Shown: positions 14,088 to 22,582, counted from the first letter of the stretch. The stretch is 64,000 bases of DNA from Micrococcus sp. 2A (GCF_039519235.1 NZ_CP154351.1:124001-188000); one strand, 5' to 3'. Numbers and translations: made by a program. Notes: generated from the letters alone by a model not told the origin.

Positions 14088-14768
14088 TCATCCTCGAGTC
14101 GCGCTCGGCACCAGCCAGATGGCAGCCGCATCCGTCTCGATGAGTTCCACGGGCCCGACTGCGACCACGCGCAGTCGGGAGTGGCCCGCCTCGGTCACCT
14201 CGACGACAGTGCCGGGAACGAGTCCGGCCTGCTGGAAGCGGACCAGACGCTGCGGGTCGGCGTCGGAGATGCGTAGGACCCGGTAGAACCCCGGCTCGGC
14301 CACGTCCAGGCGGACCGCGTGGGCTGGCTGTGCCCGCTGCCCTTCGGGAGTGGGAATGGGGTCGCCGTGGGGATCGCGCGTGGGGCGGCCCAGCATCTGG
14401 TCGATCCGCTCGATCAGCTCGTCGGAGGCGGCGTGCTCGAGTCGTTCGGCTTCCGCGTGGACTTCGTCCCAGGAGTAGCCCAGGGTCGCGGCGAGGAAGC
14501 TTTCCAGCAGCCGGTGTCGGCGCACCATCGCGATCGCGTGCTCGCGTCCCTTCCCGGTGAGGGTCACGGGCTTGTAGGGCTGGTACTCGACCAGGCCCTG
14601 AGCTGCCAGGCGCTTGACCGTCTCGGTGACGTTGGGCGCGGTGGTGCCCATTCGTGCGGCCAGGCTATTCGTGCTCAGCGGCGCGTCTCCCCACTCCGTG
14701 GCAGACCAGATTGCCTTGAGGTAGTCCTGGGCCACCGGAGTGATCTCGTCAAGGCTCATGGCCTGCAC
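14088..14768 (-). CDS. mntR: Manganese-dependent DtxR/MntR-family repressor
   Basis: 226 residues. The N-terminal winged helix (YLKAIWSATEWGDAPLSTNSLAARMGTTAPNVTETVKRLAAQGL) and the dimer/metal domain (GREHAIAMVRRHRLLESFL...HAEAERLEHAASDELIERID, containing the ligand-type H/E residues) are standard, and a C-terminal SH3-like FeoA domain follows. It would repress Mn uptake when the metal is plentiful. The GTG at 14768 has AAGGAGG 10 nt upstream, inside the end of mntH; an ATG nine bases on is an alternative. It lies 16 nt downstream of mntH in the same transcript, so importer and sensor are co-produced. Confidence 0.9.
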   Translation of the reverse strand: MQAMSLDEITPVAQDYLKAIWSATEWGDAPLSTNSLAARMGTTAPNVTETVKRLAAQGLVEYQPYKPVTLTGKGREHAIAMVRRHRLLESFLAATLGYSWDEVHAEAERLEHAASDELIERIDQMLGRPTRDPHGDPIPTPEGQRAQPAHAVRLDVAEPGFYRVLRISDADPQRLVRFQQAGLVPGTVVEVTEAGHSRLRVVAVGPVELIETDAAAIWLVPSATRG

Positions 14769-14784
14769 GATAGCGGGGCCTCCT

Positions 14785-16047
14785 TCACTCCTGCCCGGTC
14801 AACGTCAGCCACAGCAGCACGGCGTTCAGGGCCACGATCAGAGCCACGACCACCCATGCCGCCGTCTGCAGGGGCGCGGAGTTCACGTGTCGGCCCATCA
14901 CGGCCCGGGCGCCGGTCAGGCGGACTAGGGGGATCATGGCGAAGGGGATGCCGACACTGAGCAGCACCTGGGAGAGGACGAGCGCCCAGGTGGGATCCAC
15001 CCCGGAGGCGATGACCAACAGCGCGGGGATCAGCGTGAGCACCCGTCGCACCATCTGAGGGATGCGCCAGTGCAGCAGCCCGCCCATGATCTCCGACCCC
15101 GCATAGGAGCCCACCGCGGTGGAGGCCAGCCCGGAGGCCAGCAGGCCGACGCCGAAAAGGACACCCACCGTGGGGCCCAGCGCGGCCGTAATCGCCGCAT
15201 GGGCACCTTCGATGCTGTCCGTCCCGGAGACCCCGGAGAGGTTGGCCGCCGCCAGCAACAGCATCGCGATGTTCACCGACCCTGCCACCAGAAGGGACAG
15301 TCCCACATCCCACCGGGTGGCCCGCAGCAGCCCGCCAAGCGTGGCCGGATTGGTGTGGGCTCCCTGGTGGCGGTCGCGCGCCAGAGCTGAGTGCACATAG
15401 ATCGCGTGGGGCATCACTGTGGCCCCCAACATGCCGGCCGCCAAGAGCACGGTCTGGGTTCCCTCGAACCGGGGGGCCATGCCCGCCACGGCCTCACCCC
15501 AGGAGATGGGCCCGTAGAACAGCCCCGAGACGAACCCGAGGGTGATCACGGCCAGCAGGCCCACGACGACGAACTCGAAGGGCCGCTGCCCGCGCCGGGA
15601 CTGCACACCCAGCAGGATCATCGAGACCACCCCGACGATCACCCCGCCGGCCAGCAGGGGGATGCCGAAGAGGATGTGCAGAGCGATGGCCCCTCCGATC
15701 ACCTCGGCCAGATCCGTGGCGGCGGCCACGATCTCCGCCTGCACCCAGTACGCCAGACGCCGCCCGCGCGGCATCCGGTGTCCCAGCAGCTCGGGCAGCG
15801 AGCGGCCGGTGACGAGCCCGAGCTTCGCTGAGAGGTACTGCACAAGCATGGCCATCAGGTTCGCTGCGACCAGCACCCAGACCAGCAGATATCCGTACTG
15901 GGCCCCGGCCGTCAGGTTCGCCGCGACATTGCCGGGGTCCACATAGGCCACCGCCGCCACGAAGGCTGGTCCCAACAGCCGCACTCCCTGACGACTTGGC
16001 CGATCCGATCCGACGGCCATCCGGAGCTCGCGTGACGATGCAGGCAT
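14785..16047 (-). CDS. mntH: NRAMP-type manganese importer MntH
   Basis: 420 residues, about eleven membrane helices. The metal-site motif of helix 1 is present as VAYVDPGNVAANLTAGAQYGY, and the helix-6 motif as GATVMPHAIYVHSAL. NRAMP proteins import Mn(II) and Fe(II) with protons across the cytoplasmic membrane. The start ATG at 16047 is 7 nt after TATATT (16055-16060, minus strand), suggesting a leaderless or near-leaderless message, with an A/T-rich stretch that could also hold a metal-repressor operator. mntR follows. Confidence 0.93.
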   Translation of the reverse strand: MPASSRELRMAVGSDRPSRQGVRLLGPAFVAAVAYVDPGNVAANLTAGAQYGYLLVWVLVAANLMAMLVQYLSAKLGLVTGRSLPELLGHRMPRGRRLAYWVQAEIVAAATDLAEVIGGAIALHILFGIPLLAGGVIVGVVSMILLGVQSRRGQRPFEFVVVGLLAVITLGFVSGLFYGPISWGEAVAGMAPRFEGTQTVLLAAGMLGATVMPHAIYVHSALARDRHQGAHTNPATLGGLLRATRWDVGLSLLVAGSVNIAMLLLAAANLSGVSGTDSIEGAHAAITAALGPTVGVLFGVGLLASGLASTAVGSYAGSEIMGGLLHWRIPQMVRRVLTLIPALLVIASGVDPTWALVLSQVLLSVGIPFAMIPLVRLTGARAVMGRHVNSAPLQTAAWVVVALIVALNAVLLWLTLTGQE

Positions 16048-16054
16048 AAGATTT

Positions 16055-16060
16055 AATATA
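16055..16060 (-). promoter_or_regulatory. -10 box of mntH
   Basis: TATATT on the minus strand, 7 nt before the mntH ATG. It sits in the only A/T-rich patch around (TTCAGCTATATTAAATC), which is an imperfect palindrome and a plausible MntR site, though no consensus match can be claimed. Confidence 0.5.
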
Positions 16061-16129
16061 GCTGAACTCTTGGGGCGCCGGCCCTACGCTCACACAGGAC
16101 GCGGACCGGCGTCCAAGCGAGTTGCGGGC

Positions 16130-16486
16130 TCAACCCTTCTTGCCGCGGTTGCGGTAGGCGTCCATGACCTCGACCGGGATGCGTCCGCGGTCCTTGACGT
16201 CGAACCCGTTCTCCACGGCCCACAGCCGCACGGTAGAGGCATCCACGCCGGAACCCGAGGAACGGCGAGCCGGGGTCCGCCCGGTGGACGCGGCGCGGCC
16301 GGCCGGCCGGGCGACGTCGGTGAACTTCTTCAGCCGGTCCTGGAACTCGGCCATGATCGCGTCCAGCTCGGCCCGGTGCTCCTTGGACAGGTCGATCTCG
16401 TAATCACGCCCCGCCACGGAGAAACGCACCGCCTCAGCAGGGGTCGAGCCGTCGAAGTCATCGGCCACGGTGGAGATGATCGCCAT
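16130..16486 (-). CDS. lsr2: Lsr2-type nucleoid protein, second copy near the mobile region
   Basis: 118 residues from ATG 16486 (AAAGGAAAG upstream). The N-terminal dimerisation domain (FDGSTPAEAVRFSVAGRDYEIDLSKEHRAELDAIM) and the C-terminal DNA-binding domain (VRLWAVENGFDVKDRGRIPVEVMDAYRN) with the RGR minor-groove hook are both intact, joined by a basic Ser/Arg linker. Lsr2 is the actinobacterial xenogeneic silencer that coats A/T-rich DNA. The housekeeping copy is at 31568 in its conserved place beside clpC; this one differs in linker and sequence and sits near the transposon, so it is probably accessory. Confidence 0.92.
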   Translation of the reverse strand: MAIISTVADDFDGSTPAEAVRFSVAGRDYEIDLSKEHRAELDAIMAEFQDRLKKFTDVARPAGRAASTGRTPARRSSGSGVDASTVRLWAVENGFDVKDRGRIPVEVMDAYRNRGKKG

Positions 16487-16522
16487 TGTCTTTCCTTTCA
16501 CGAAATGGATTCTTTCCTGATG

Positions 16523-16551
16523 AACGTATTCCCTTATAAAGTGGACGTCAA
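16523..16551 (-). promoter_or_regulatory. Promoter of the accessory lsr2
   Basis: On the minus strand TTGACG (16551-16546), a 17-bp spacer and TACGTT (16528-16523) make a recognisable housekeeping-sigma promoter about 40 bp upstream of the ATG. The spacer contains TTTATAAGGG, unusually A/T-rich for this window, so it may be an autoregulatory Lsr2 target. Confidence 0.55.
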
Positions 16552-16724
16552 ATTCCACCCCACCCCCGAGAACGCTCACCGTAATTCCTGGGCGGATCGG
16601 AAGACGCCGTGATAGGCGACACCAGCCCGGGCCTTACCCGGCGCTGTTCACCTCGTGGGATCCTGTCCCCAAGAAGTCCGCCTCCGACACCGGGAATCTC
16701 CGCCTTCCAGACGAAGGGATCCCC

Positions 16725-16904
16725 ATGCCCCGCAGAGACTCACACCAAGACCTCCGCCAGAAGCTCGAGGCGGTGGAGACGAAGATCTCCCACCACCTCT
16801 TTCAGTCACCGGGCATCGCAGAATCCCTGCGCATCGTGGACCAGTCCACGGGAAAGGAGGCCGACGCCGTCGATGCCGTCCTCACATCGCGCGGCCCGGC
16901 CTGA
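16725..16904 (+). CDS. Small hypothetical protein (59 aa)
   Basis: MPRRDSHQDLRQKLEAVETK followed by a helical chain ending TSRGPA. I do not recognise it. It is charged and without a signal peptide or membrane segment, and could form a helical hairpin or coiled coil. Its stop falls inside a second, overlapping frame that continues as a better-looking protein segment (see next entry), so the two may be one gene broken by a frameshift near 16900, or two coupled small genes. Confidence 0.45.
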   Translation: MPRRDSHQDLRQKLEAVETKISHHLFQSPGIAESLRIVDQSTGKEADAVDAVLTSRGPA

Positions 16905-17272
16905 AAGAGCTGGGGGCGGAGGCAGCTTCGTACGGCAACCGCCTGGCCAGTCTCGGAGCGAGAATCACTCTCGAGCTCACTGAGGGGGCCAACCCCGAGC
17001 TGCACGTGCACGCGCCGTTCTACTCTCGCGCCATCCCTGTCCATCAGATCGCCACGATCACCTGCGGACCCGACGACGGCATGAACCATGGCCTGCTCAA
17101 CTGGTTCGTCACCGGGCTGGCCACCTCCCCAGACGGGCTGCGGATCAACAACGGAGGCCAGGCCCACATCGACATGAGCACCACTGAGGGGCTGCGCTCT
17201 GTCGTGGTCGTCGACGACCTCAGTCAGACCGAGCAGCTCATATGTGCCGTGCGGACGACTTGCTCGCGTTGA
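16901..17272 (+). pseudogene. Hypothetical protein fragment without clear start
   Basis: The frame encodes LKELGAEAASYGNRLASLGA and continues through VHQIATITCGPDDGMNHGLLNW and SVVVVDDLSQTEQLICAVRT to a stop at 17272. The composition looks like real protein (balanced residues, alternating beta-type pattern) but there is no ATG, GTG or TTG at a sensible place; the frame upstream becomes Arg/Pro-rich noise. It overlaps the end of the 59-aa ORF in another frame. I read it as the 3' part of a frameshifted or 5'-replaced gene. No family recognised. Confidence 0.4.
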
Positions 17273-17284
17273 GCCCGCCCAAAC

Positions 17285-17407
17285 GGTCGTTTGTGGCGAG
17301 GGACCCCGCCATGCGCCGTGCGCGCCACATCCGACCCTGTCCGCCCGCCACATGACTCGCCACAACCGACCCGCCAGAGCGGCAGCCGCCCGTACGTTTC
17401 TGGCGGG
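17285..17407. repeat. Cluster of inverted repeats upstream of the truncated peptidase
   Basis: GGTCGTTTGTGGCGAG (17285-17300) faces its near-complement at 17356-17371 (one mismatch). CCCGCCAGA (17370-17378) faces TCTGGCGGG (17399-17407). The sub-motif GCCACA recurs between them. The 200 bp from 17273 to 17472 hold no gene; this looks like a small repeat or recombination scar. Confidence 0.5.
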
Positions 17408-17472
17408 CCCTGGGGCGCGCGGGAGCGCCCACCGGGACACCCAGATTTCACGCCGACCGGATCCCGCCTGAT

Positions 17473-18816
17473 ATGCGAAGAGTTCACCGCGCGTCGTGTG
17501 AACTCTTCGCTGCATCTCGACACCTGCACGACGTCCCCGGCGAGGACGCCCACGTCGGGCCCGTCAGCCACGACGGCACCCGCGCGATCCTGACCCGCAC
17601 CCCGGACTCCACGCCGGACTCGGCCGTGGCGCCCCAGCTCTTCCTCCTGGACACGGCCACCGGCGAGACCACCCCGCTCGCCCACGGCTGGGATCGCTGG
17701 GCCGACGTCGTCGCGTGGCTGCCGGACGACTCCGCCGTCATCGCGCTCGCGGACTCCGACGGCCGCCGCCCGGTCTTCCGCATCGACGTCGCCACCGGCG
17801 AGGTCACCCAGGTGACCCACGCGGACGAGGCGTGGTCCGACATCGTGCTCTCCCCGGACGGGACCACGGCGTACGGCGTGCGCTCCTCCTACCTCTTCCC
17901 GCCTGAGGTGGCGCGCCTGGACCTCGTCACGGGCGAGGCCGAGCGCCTGCGGAACCCCGCGGAGCGCCCGGAGATCCCGGGCCGCCTCGAGGACGTCGAG
18001 GCCACCGCCGACGACGGCGCGCGCGTGCGCGGCTGGCTCGCCCTGCCCGAGGGTGCGGCCCCCGACGGCGGCCACCCGCTGCTGCTGTGGATCCACGGCG
18101 GCCCGCTCGGCTCGTGGAACGCGTGGAGCTGGCGCTGGACGCCGTGGATCGCGGTGGCCCAGGGCTACGCGGTGCTCATGCCGGACCCCGCGCTCTCCAC
18201 GGGCTACGGCCAGGAGTTCGTCCAGCGCGGCTGGGGCCGCTGGGGTGCCGAGCCGTTCACGGATCTCATGGCCATCACGGACGCCGTCGAGGCGCGCGCG
18301 GACATCGACGCGACCCGCACCGCCGCGATGGGCGGCTCCTTCGGCGGCTACATGGCCAACTGGGTCGCCGGGCACACGGACCGCTTCCGGGCGATCGTCA
18401 CCCACGCGTCGCTGTGGGCGCTGGACGGCTTCGGCCCGACGACGGACGCCGCCTTCTACTGGGCGCGCGAGATGAGTCCGGAGATGCAGGAGGAGAACTC
18501 GCCGCATCGGTTCGTGGGGGACATCGTCACGCCGATGCTCGTGATCCACGGGGACAAGGACTACCGCGTGCCGATCGGGGAGGGGCTGCGCCTGTGGTCC
18601 GAGCTGCTCGCGAAGTCCGGGCTGCCCGCGGCGGAGGACGGCTCCACCGTTCACCGCTTCCTCTACTTCCCGCAGGAGAACCACTGGATCCTCGCGCCGC
18701 AGCACGCGAAGGTCTGGTACGAGGTGGTGCTCGGCTTCCTCGGGCAGCACGTGCGCGGCGAGGACGCGCCGGCGGTGCCCGATGTGCTGGGGCTGGGGCG
18801 GCCGACGGCGGGCTGA
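17473..18816 (+). pseudogene. Prolyl oligopeptidase (S9) family hydrolase, 5'-truncated
   Basis: 447 codons. The C-terminal alpha/beta-hydrolase domain is complete: LLLWIHGGPLGSWNAWSW, nucleophile in GGSFGGYMANW, acid in VIHGDKDYRVPIGEG, and histidine in FPQENHWILAPQH. S9 peptidases of this kind are usually about 600-700 residues with a full seven-bladed propeller in front; only about three or four blades remain (FLLDTATGETTPL, VFRIDVATGEVTQV). The first 20 or so residues derive from an inverted repeat, so the start of the gene has been replaced. A shortened active protein is possible but the natural promoter and N-terminus are gone. Confidence 0.75.
17477..17508. repeat. 11-bp inverted repeat at the 5' breakpoint of the S9 peptidase
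   Basis: GAAGAGTTCAC (17477-17487) and GTGAACTCTTC (17498-17508) are perfect complements around a 10-bp loop. They occupy the first codons of the open frame, where the peptidase's normal N-terminus is missing. Confidence 0.6.
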
Positions 18817-18942
18817 CCCTGCTCAGCCGGAGGCCGGGCCGGCGTCCCGGATTCGTCGCGCTGGGCGGCCGGTGGCCGGGCCGGCGTCACGCGGGCAGGG
18901 GAATGGGAGGGTCCGCTCCCTCCGCGCAGAAGGAGGAACCCC

Positions 18943-19053
18943 ATGACCTCCCGGATCCCCTCCTCCCCGCCCGGCCCCCTGTGCCGCTCGCGGAGGCAGG
19001 CACACACGCCGCTTCCCCATGTCGTAGCGGCGTGTATGCCTGCCTCCCGATGA
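18943..19053 (+). CDS. Small ORF (36 aa) with a strong ribosome site, spanning a long hairpin
   Basis: AAGGAGG precedes the ATG by 6 nt. The peptide begins MTSRIPSSPPGPLCRSRRQA and ends CMPASR; no family is recognised. Its second half is encoded by both arms of the 21-bp hairpin at 18993-19046, so the reading frame may be incidental to an RNA structure, or it may be a leader peptide. Coding status uncertain. Confidence 0.3.
   Translation: MTSRIPSSPPGPLCRSRRQAHTPLPHVVAACMPASR
18993..19046 (+). other. 21-bp stem hairpin
   Basis: GAGGCAGGCACACACGCCGC plus T (18993-19013) pairs with 19026-19046 at 20 of 21 positions, with a 12-nt loop. No U-tract follows. It lies 180 bp after the S9 gene in a 649-bp stretch (18817-19465) that otherwise holds only two doubtful small ORFs. 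Candidate terminator, structured RNA or inserted palindrome. Confidence 0.6.
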
Positions 19054-19063
19054 GGGGCCCGCG

Positions 19064-19282
19064 TTGCCCCGGTCACACCTGGCCGGATGGAACGGGCGGC
19101 ATGACCTCGCCCGCGGCGCCGTGGCCCTCGCGGCCGCCGTCGCCGTGAGCGCCCCGCTGGCCGCCCCGCCCGTCGCCGCTCCCTCCTCCCAGGCCCCGGC
19201 CCACGCCGCTCACGCCCAGATGGCCGAGAAGGAGGAGCACCCGGGCCAGGGCAGGGGCCACGGCATCCGCCGCGGGCGCTGA
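19064..19282 (+). CDS. Possible small secreted protein (72 aa)
   Basis: From a TTG at 19064 the frame has a basic start (RSHLAGWNGRHDLARG), a hydrophobic Ala/Val stretch (AVALAAAVAVSAPLAAPP), then a hydrophilic tail (HAQMAEKEEHPGQGRGHGI). That is the shape of a Sec signal followed by a short mature chain. The start codon is weak, no ribosome site is clear, and no family is recognised, so this may be chance. Confidence 0.3.
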   Translation: MPRSHLAGWNGRHDLARGAVALAAAVAVSAPLAAPPVAAPSSQAPAHAAHAQMAEKEEHPGQGRGHGIRRGR

Positions 19283-19465
19283 CTCCCTTCAGGCCAGGGG
19301 GCGGCGCGCGGCAGACGCGGCGTGCCGCCCCTCGCCGTCAGCGGAGGATGATTCCGCGTCGGGGAGCCCTTCCCGCTTCCTTCGGGACCCCCTAGGCTGA
19401 CCGCAAGTCGTCGCATCCGCGTCAATGGGCGGGCACGACGTGAGCAGAACAAAGGAAGGGAAGTC

Positions 19466-20269
19466 ATGGCGAACAAGAACAACACGTCGCACAACGCCCA
19501 GAACGGCGCCCACGCGCCGCAGGGCGAGGACTCGGCCGCCAAGGGCAGGGCCGAGGAGACCGCCGCCGAGGCCAAGGGCCAGGCGAAGAACGTCGCGCAG
19601 GACGCCAAGGGCGCCGCGCAGGACCTGGCGCAGACCGCTCAGCATGAGGCCGGCGAGGTCAAGGACGCCGCCGTGCAGCAGGTCAAGTCCCTCGCGGGCA
19701 CCGTGCAGGAGCAGGTGACCGGCCAGGTCGGCACCCAGCACGAGCGCCTCGCCACCCAGGCCCGCTCCGTCACGGACGACCTGCACCGCGTCCTCTCGGG
19801 CCAGCAGCCCGAGTCGGACGTGGTCCGCCAGGCCGTCACCGCCGTCGCCGACCGCGCCGAGTCCCTGACCCAGCGCCTCGAGACCTCCCAGCCCCAGGAC
19901 CTCCTGCGGGACGTGCGCGGCTTCGCCGCCCGCAAGCCCGGCACCTTCCTCGCCGTCGCCCTGGGCCTCGGCGTGGTGGCCGGCCGCCTGACCCGCGGCA
20001 TGCGCGACGCCGAGCAGCCCGAGCTGACCTCAGGCCGCGACGACCGTGCCCCCCAGCACCGTCGCGAGATGGAGCCCACGGGCGTGCAGGGCGATGTCGC
20101 CCCCCACCACATCTCCTCCAGCATCCCGGCCCACACCGGCGACGACGCCCCCCGCGACTCGGACCTGCCCCGCGGCACCATGCCCGTGCCGCAGGTCGAC
20201 CCGGTGACCGGGATGCCCGTCTCCGCCACGGATCCGTTCGACCAGACCCTTCCCGGGGGCCGCGCATGA
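19466..20269 (+). CDS. LEA/apolipoprotein-like stress protein with one membrane segment
   Basis: 267 residues. The N-terminal 90 are Ala/Lys/Glu/Gln-rich repeats (AEETAAEAKGQAKNVAQDAK, EVKDAAVQQVKSLAGTVQEQ) like late-embryogenesis-abundant helices. A predicted helix FLAVALGLGVVAGRLTRGM follows FAARKPGT, as in proteins that precede DUF3618 genes. The tail is disordered and His/Pro/Asp-rich. It is coupled by ATGA to a holin-like protein and that to a DUF3618 protein; the three form one actinobacterial envelope/stress operon. The exact function is unknown. Confidence 0.75.
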   Translation: MANKNNTSHNAQNGAHAPQGEDSAAKGRAEETAAEAKGQAKNVAQDAKGAAQDLAQTAQHEAGEVKDAAVQQVKSLAGTVQEQVTGQVGTQHERLATQARSVTDDLHRVLSGQQPESDVVRQAVTAVADRAESLTQRLETSQPQDLLRDVRGFAARKPGTFLAVALGLGVVAGRLTRGMRDAEQPELTSGRDDRAPQHRREMEPTGVQGDVAPHHISSSIPAHTGDDAPRDSDLPRGTMPVPQVDPVTGMPVSATDPFDQTLPGGRA

Positions 20270-20757
20270 GCACGGCCCACGAGACGCACGGACCCGCTCC
20301 CGCGGCCGGCAGCACCACCACGGGACACATCGCCGGGGCCCACACCCCCGCGCCGACGCAGGCGGAGGCCCGCGCCGAGCACGAGTCGCTCGGCGAGATG
20401 TTCACCTCGTTCTCCGCGAAGCTCTCCACGCTGGTGAGCCAGGAGATCGCGCTGGCCAAGGCCGAGGCCACCGACTCGGCCAAGAAGGCGGGCAAGGGCG
20501 CCGGAATGCTGGCGGGCGCTGCCGTCGCCGGCTTCTTCGTGCTGATGTTCCTCTCGATGGCCCTGATGTACGGGCTCGGCGCGCTCATGCCCCTCGGCTG
20601 GGCGGCGCTGATCGTGGCCGTCCTGTGGGGCATCGCCGCCGCTGTGCTGGCCTCCATGGGCAAGAAGCACCTCGACAAGATCAAGGGTCTTCCCCAGACC
20701 CAGCAGACGCTTCAGGAGATCCCCGAGACCCTGAACCCCGCGAAGGAGACGCGATGA
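20266..20757 (+). CDS. Phage-holin-superfamily (PF07332-like) membrane protein
   Basis: 163 residues: a polar N-terminus, an amphipathic helix (FTSFSAKLSTLVSQEIALAKAEATDSAKK) and two membrane helices (GAAVAGFFVLMFLSMALMYGLGALM, WAALIVAVLWGIAAAVLASM). This pattern is the actinobacterial holin-superfamily-III protein commonly encoded beside DUF3618 proteins. Despite the name there is no phage context; a structural or envelope-stress role is likely. ATGA overlaps link it to both neighbours. Confidence 0.78.
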   Translation: MSTAHETHGPAPAAGSTTTGHIAGAHTPAPTQAEARAEHESLGEMFTSFSAKLSTLVSQEIALAKAEATDSAKKAGKGAGMLAGAAVAGFFVLMFLSMALMYGLGALMPLGWAALIVAVLWGIAAAVLASMGKKHLDKIKGLPQTQQTLQEIPETLNPAKETR

Positions 20758-21461
20758 CCACGAGCAACAACCCCGATGAGATCCGCGCCGAGATCGAGCG
20801 CACCCGCTACGAGCTGGGCCAGGACGTCGACGCGCTGGCCGAGAAGGTCAGCCCCACCAAGGCCGTGAGCCGCCAGACCGAGCGCGTGAAGCACGGCGTG
20901 AAGGACGGCCTGCAGTCCGTCAAGGAGAACATCATGGGCACGCCCGACCACCACACCTCCCCGTCCGCCACGGACCGAGCCCGCTACGCGGCCGCGGACG
21001 CGCGCGGCACCGCCCATGACGTGGCCGACCAGGCTCGTGGCACTGCCCACGACGTGGCGGATCAGGCCCGTGACTGGGCAGACGACGCCCAGCACGCCGT
21101 CCGCCAGGCTCCGGCCCAGGTGCGCGGCCGCACCGCCGGCAACCCCCTCGCCGCCGGCCTGATCGCCTTCGGCGCCGGCATGCTGGTCAGCGCGCTCATC
21201 CCGGCCTCCGAGGTCGAGCAGCGCGCCGCCGAGCGCGTGAAGGACCATGCCGCCCCGCTGGTGGACCAGGCCAAGCACGTCGCGCAGGAGATGGGCGAGG
21301 ACCTCAAGCCCCTGGCCCAGGACGCCGCGCAGTCCGTCAAGGATGCCGCCGCCGACGCCGCCGACCACGTGAAGGCCGAGGGCGCCGACAAGGCCCAGGG
21401 CCTGAAGGCGGAGACCGCCGACGCTGCCCAGCAGGTCAAGGGGACCGCCAAGAACGCCTGA
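20754..21461 (+). CDS. DUF3618-domain protein with LEA-like repeats
   Basis: 235 residues. The N-terminus [20 protein letters not shown] is the DUF3618 signature. A tandem 11-residue repeat ([11 protein letters not shown] twice) follows, then a membrane helix ([20 protein letters not shown]) and a long charged helical tail ([20 protein letters not shown]). Third gene of the operon starting at 19466, coupled by ATGA. Membrane anchoring with flexible helical arms suggests a desiccation or envelope-stress role, which is inference. Confidence 0.8.
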   Translation: MTTSNNPDEIRAEIERTRYELGQDVDALAEKVSPTKAVSRQTERVKHGVKDGLQSVKENIMGTPDHHTSPSATDRARYAAADARGTAHDVADQARGTAHDVADQARDWADDAQHAVRQAPAQVRGRTAGNPLAAGLIAFGAGMLVSALIPASEVEQRAAERVKDHAAPLVDQAKHVAQEMGEDLKPLAQDAAQSVKDAAADAADHVKAEGADKAQGLKAETADAAQQVKGTAKNA

Positions 21462-21480
21462 GTCGCGTTCCACACCACCC

Positions 21481-21527
21481 CGCGCAGAGGCCTCCGTCGA
21501 CCACATGTCGGCGGGGGCCTCTGCGCG
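21481..21527 (+). terminator. Terminator hairpin after the DUF3618 operon
   Basis: CGCGCAGAGGCC (21481-21492) pairs perfectly with GGCCTCTGCGCG (21516-21527). It lies 20 bp after the stop and ahead of the panC promoter. Confidence 0.7.
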
Positions 21528-21579
21528 TCCGCGCCGGGCGGGCGGGCTGTCCGGCCTCCAGCCCCGCCGCTCGCGCCCC

Positions 21580-21585
21580 TAGACT
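21580..21585 (+). promoter_or_regulatory. -10 box of panC (leaderless type)
   Basis: TAGACT ends 7 nt before the GTG start, so transcription would begin at or next to the start codon. The same layout recurs before at least ten other genes in this window. Confidence 0.6.
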
Positions 21586-21592
21586 CGCCTGC

Positions 21593-22582
21593 GTGAACGC
21601 CGCGTCTCGCCCCTCCGCACCGACCGCCTCCGCGCTGCCCGCCTCTGCACCGTCCGGCGCCTCCGCGCTCACGACGACGAAGCACGCCTTCCGCGCCGGG
21701 CTGGCCGCCGCCGTCGATCGCGCCGAGGACGCCGGAGCCGCCGCGGCGACCGTGGGTCTGGTGCCCACGATGGGCGCCCTCCACGACGGGCACGCCGCCC
21801 TCGTGCGCCGCGCCCGCGCCGAGAACGACGTGGTCGCCGTCAGCATCTTCGTGAACCCCCTGCAGTTCGGGGACCCGGCGGACCTGGAGCACTACCCCCG
21901 CACGCTCGAGGCGGACCTGGAGCTGCTCGCCGAGGCTGGAGCGGACGTGGTCTTCGCGCCCAGCACGGCGGAGATGTACCCCGGCTTCCCGGACGCCCCC
22001 CTCGTCCGGGTGACGGCGGGCCGGATGGGGACCGTCCTCGAGGGCGCGTCCCGCCCGGGGCACTTCGACGGCGTGTGCACCGTGGTGGCCACGCTCTGGA
22101 ACCTCGCCCGCCCGCCGCGTGGGGGCGTGCTGCGCAGCTACTTCGGCCAGAAGGACGCCCAGCAGGTCGCCGTGCTGCGGCGTCTCGCCCACGACCTCGA
22201 CGTCCCCGTGGAGGTGCGGGCCGTCCCGATCGTCCGCTCCGCGGAGGGGCTGGCGCTCTCGAGCCGCAACGCCCGCCTCTCGGACGAGGAGCGCGTCTCC
22301 GCCCTCGTGCTCAGCCGGGCGCTGCGCTCCCTCGCGGAGGCTGCGGACGAGGAGACGGTGATCGACGTGGAGGCGGCGCGCCAGATGGTCCGGGACGAGC
22401 CCGGAGTCACCCTCGACCACCTCGTGGTGGTGGACCGGGGGACCCTCGAGGAGCTCGGTGCGGAGCTGCTGTGCCAGCCGCTGCGCCGGGACGCCCTCGC
22501 GCTCGTGGCCGCGCAGGTGGGCCCCGTGCGCCTGATCGACAACATGGTGCTGTCCGCCCCGGGCGCCTCGCCGGCCGCATGA
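21593..22582 (+). CDS. panC: Pantothenate synthetase
   Basis: 329 residues. Conserved blocks: [20 protein letters not shown] (ATP-binding HIGH-like), [38 protein letters not shown] and LSSRNARLS (KMSKS-like region). It joins pantoate and beta-alanine with ATP, the last step of vitamin B5 synthesis, in the cytoplasm. The N-terminal 35 residues are an Ala/Ser/Pro-rich extension beyond the family start; GTG 21593 is supported by the -10 box 7 nt upstream. It overlaps the following glycosylase gene by ATGA. Confidence 0.93.
   Translation: MNAASRPSAPTASALPASAPSGASALTTTKHAFRAGLAAAVDRAEDAGAAAATVGLVPTMGALHDGHAALVRRARAENDVVAVSIFVNPLQFGDPADLEHYPRTLEADLELLAEAGADVVFAPSTAEMYPGFPDAPLVRVTAGRMGTVLEGASRPGHFDGVCTVVATLWNLARPPRGGVLRSYFGQKDAQQVAVLRRLAHDLDVPVEVRAVPIVRSAEGLALSSRNARLSDEERVSALVLSRALRSLAEAADEETVIDVEAARQMVRDEPGVTLDHLVVVDRGTLEELGAELLCQPLRRDALALVAAQVGPVRLIDNMVLSAPGASPAA

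Noticed and set aside
20266..20757. Prophage, from the holin-type protein
   Set aside because: No other phage gene is nearby; this holin-superfamily protein is common in actinobacterial envelope operons.
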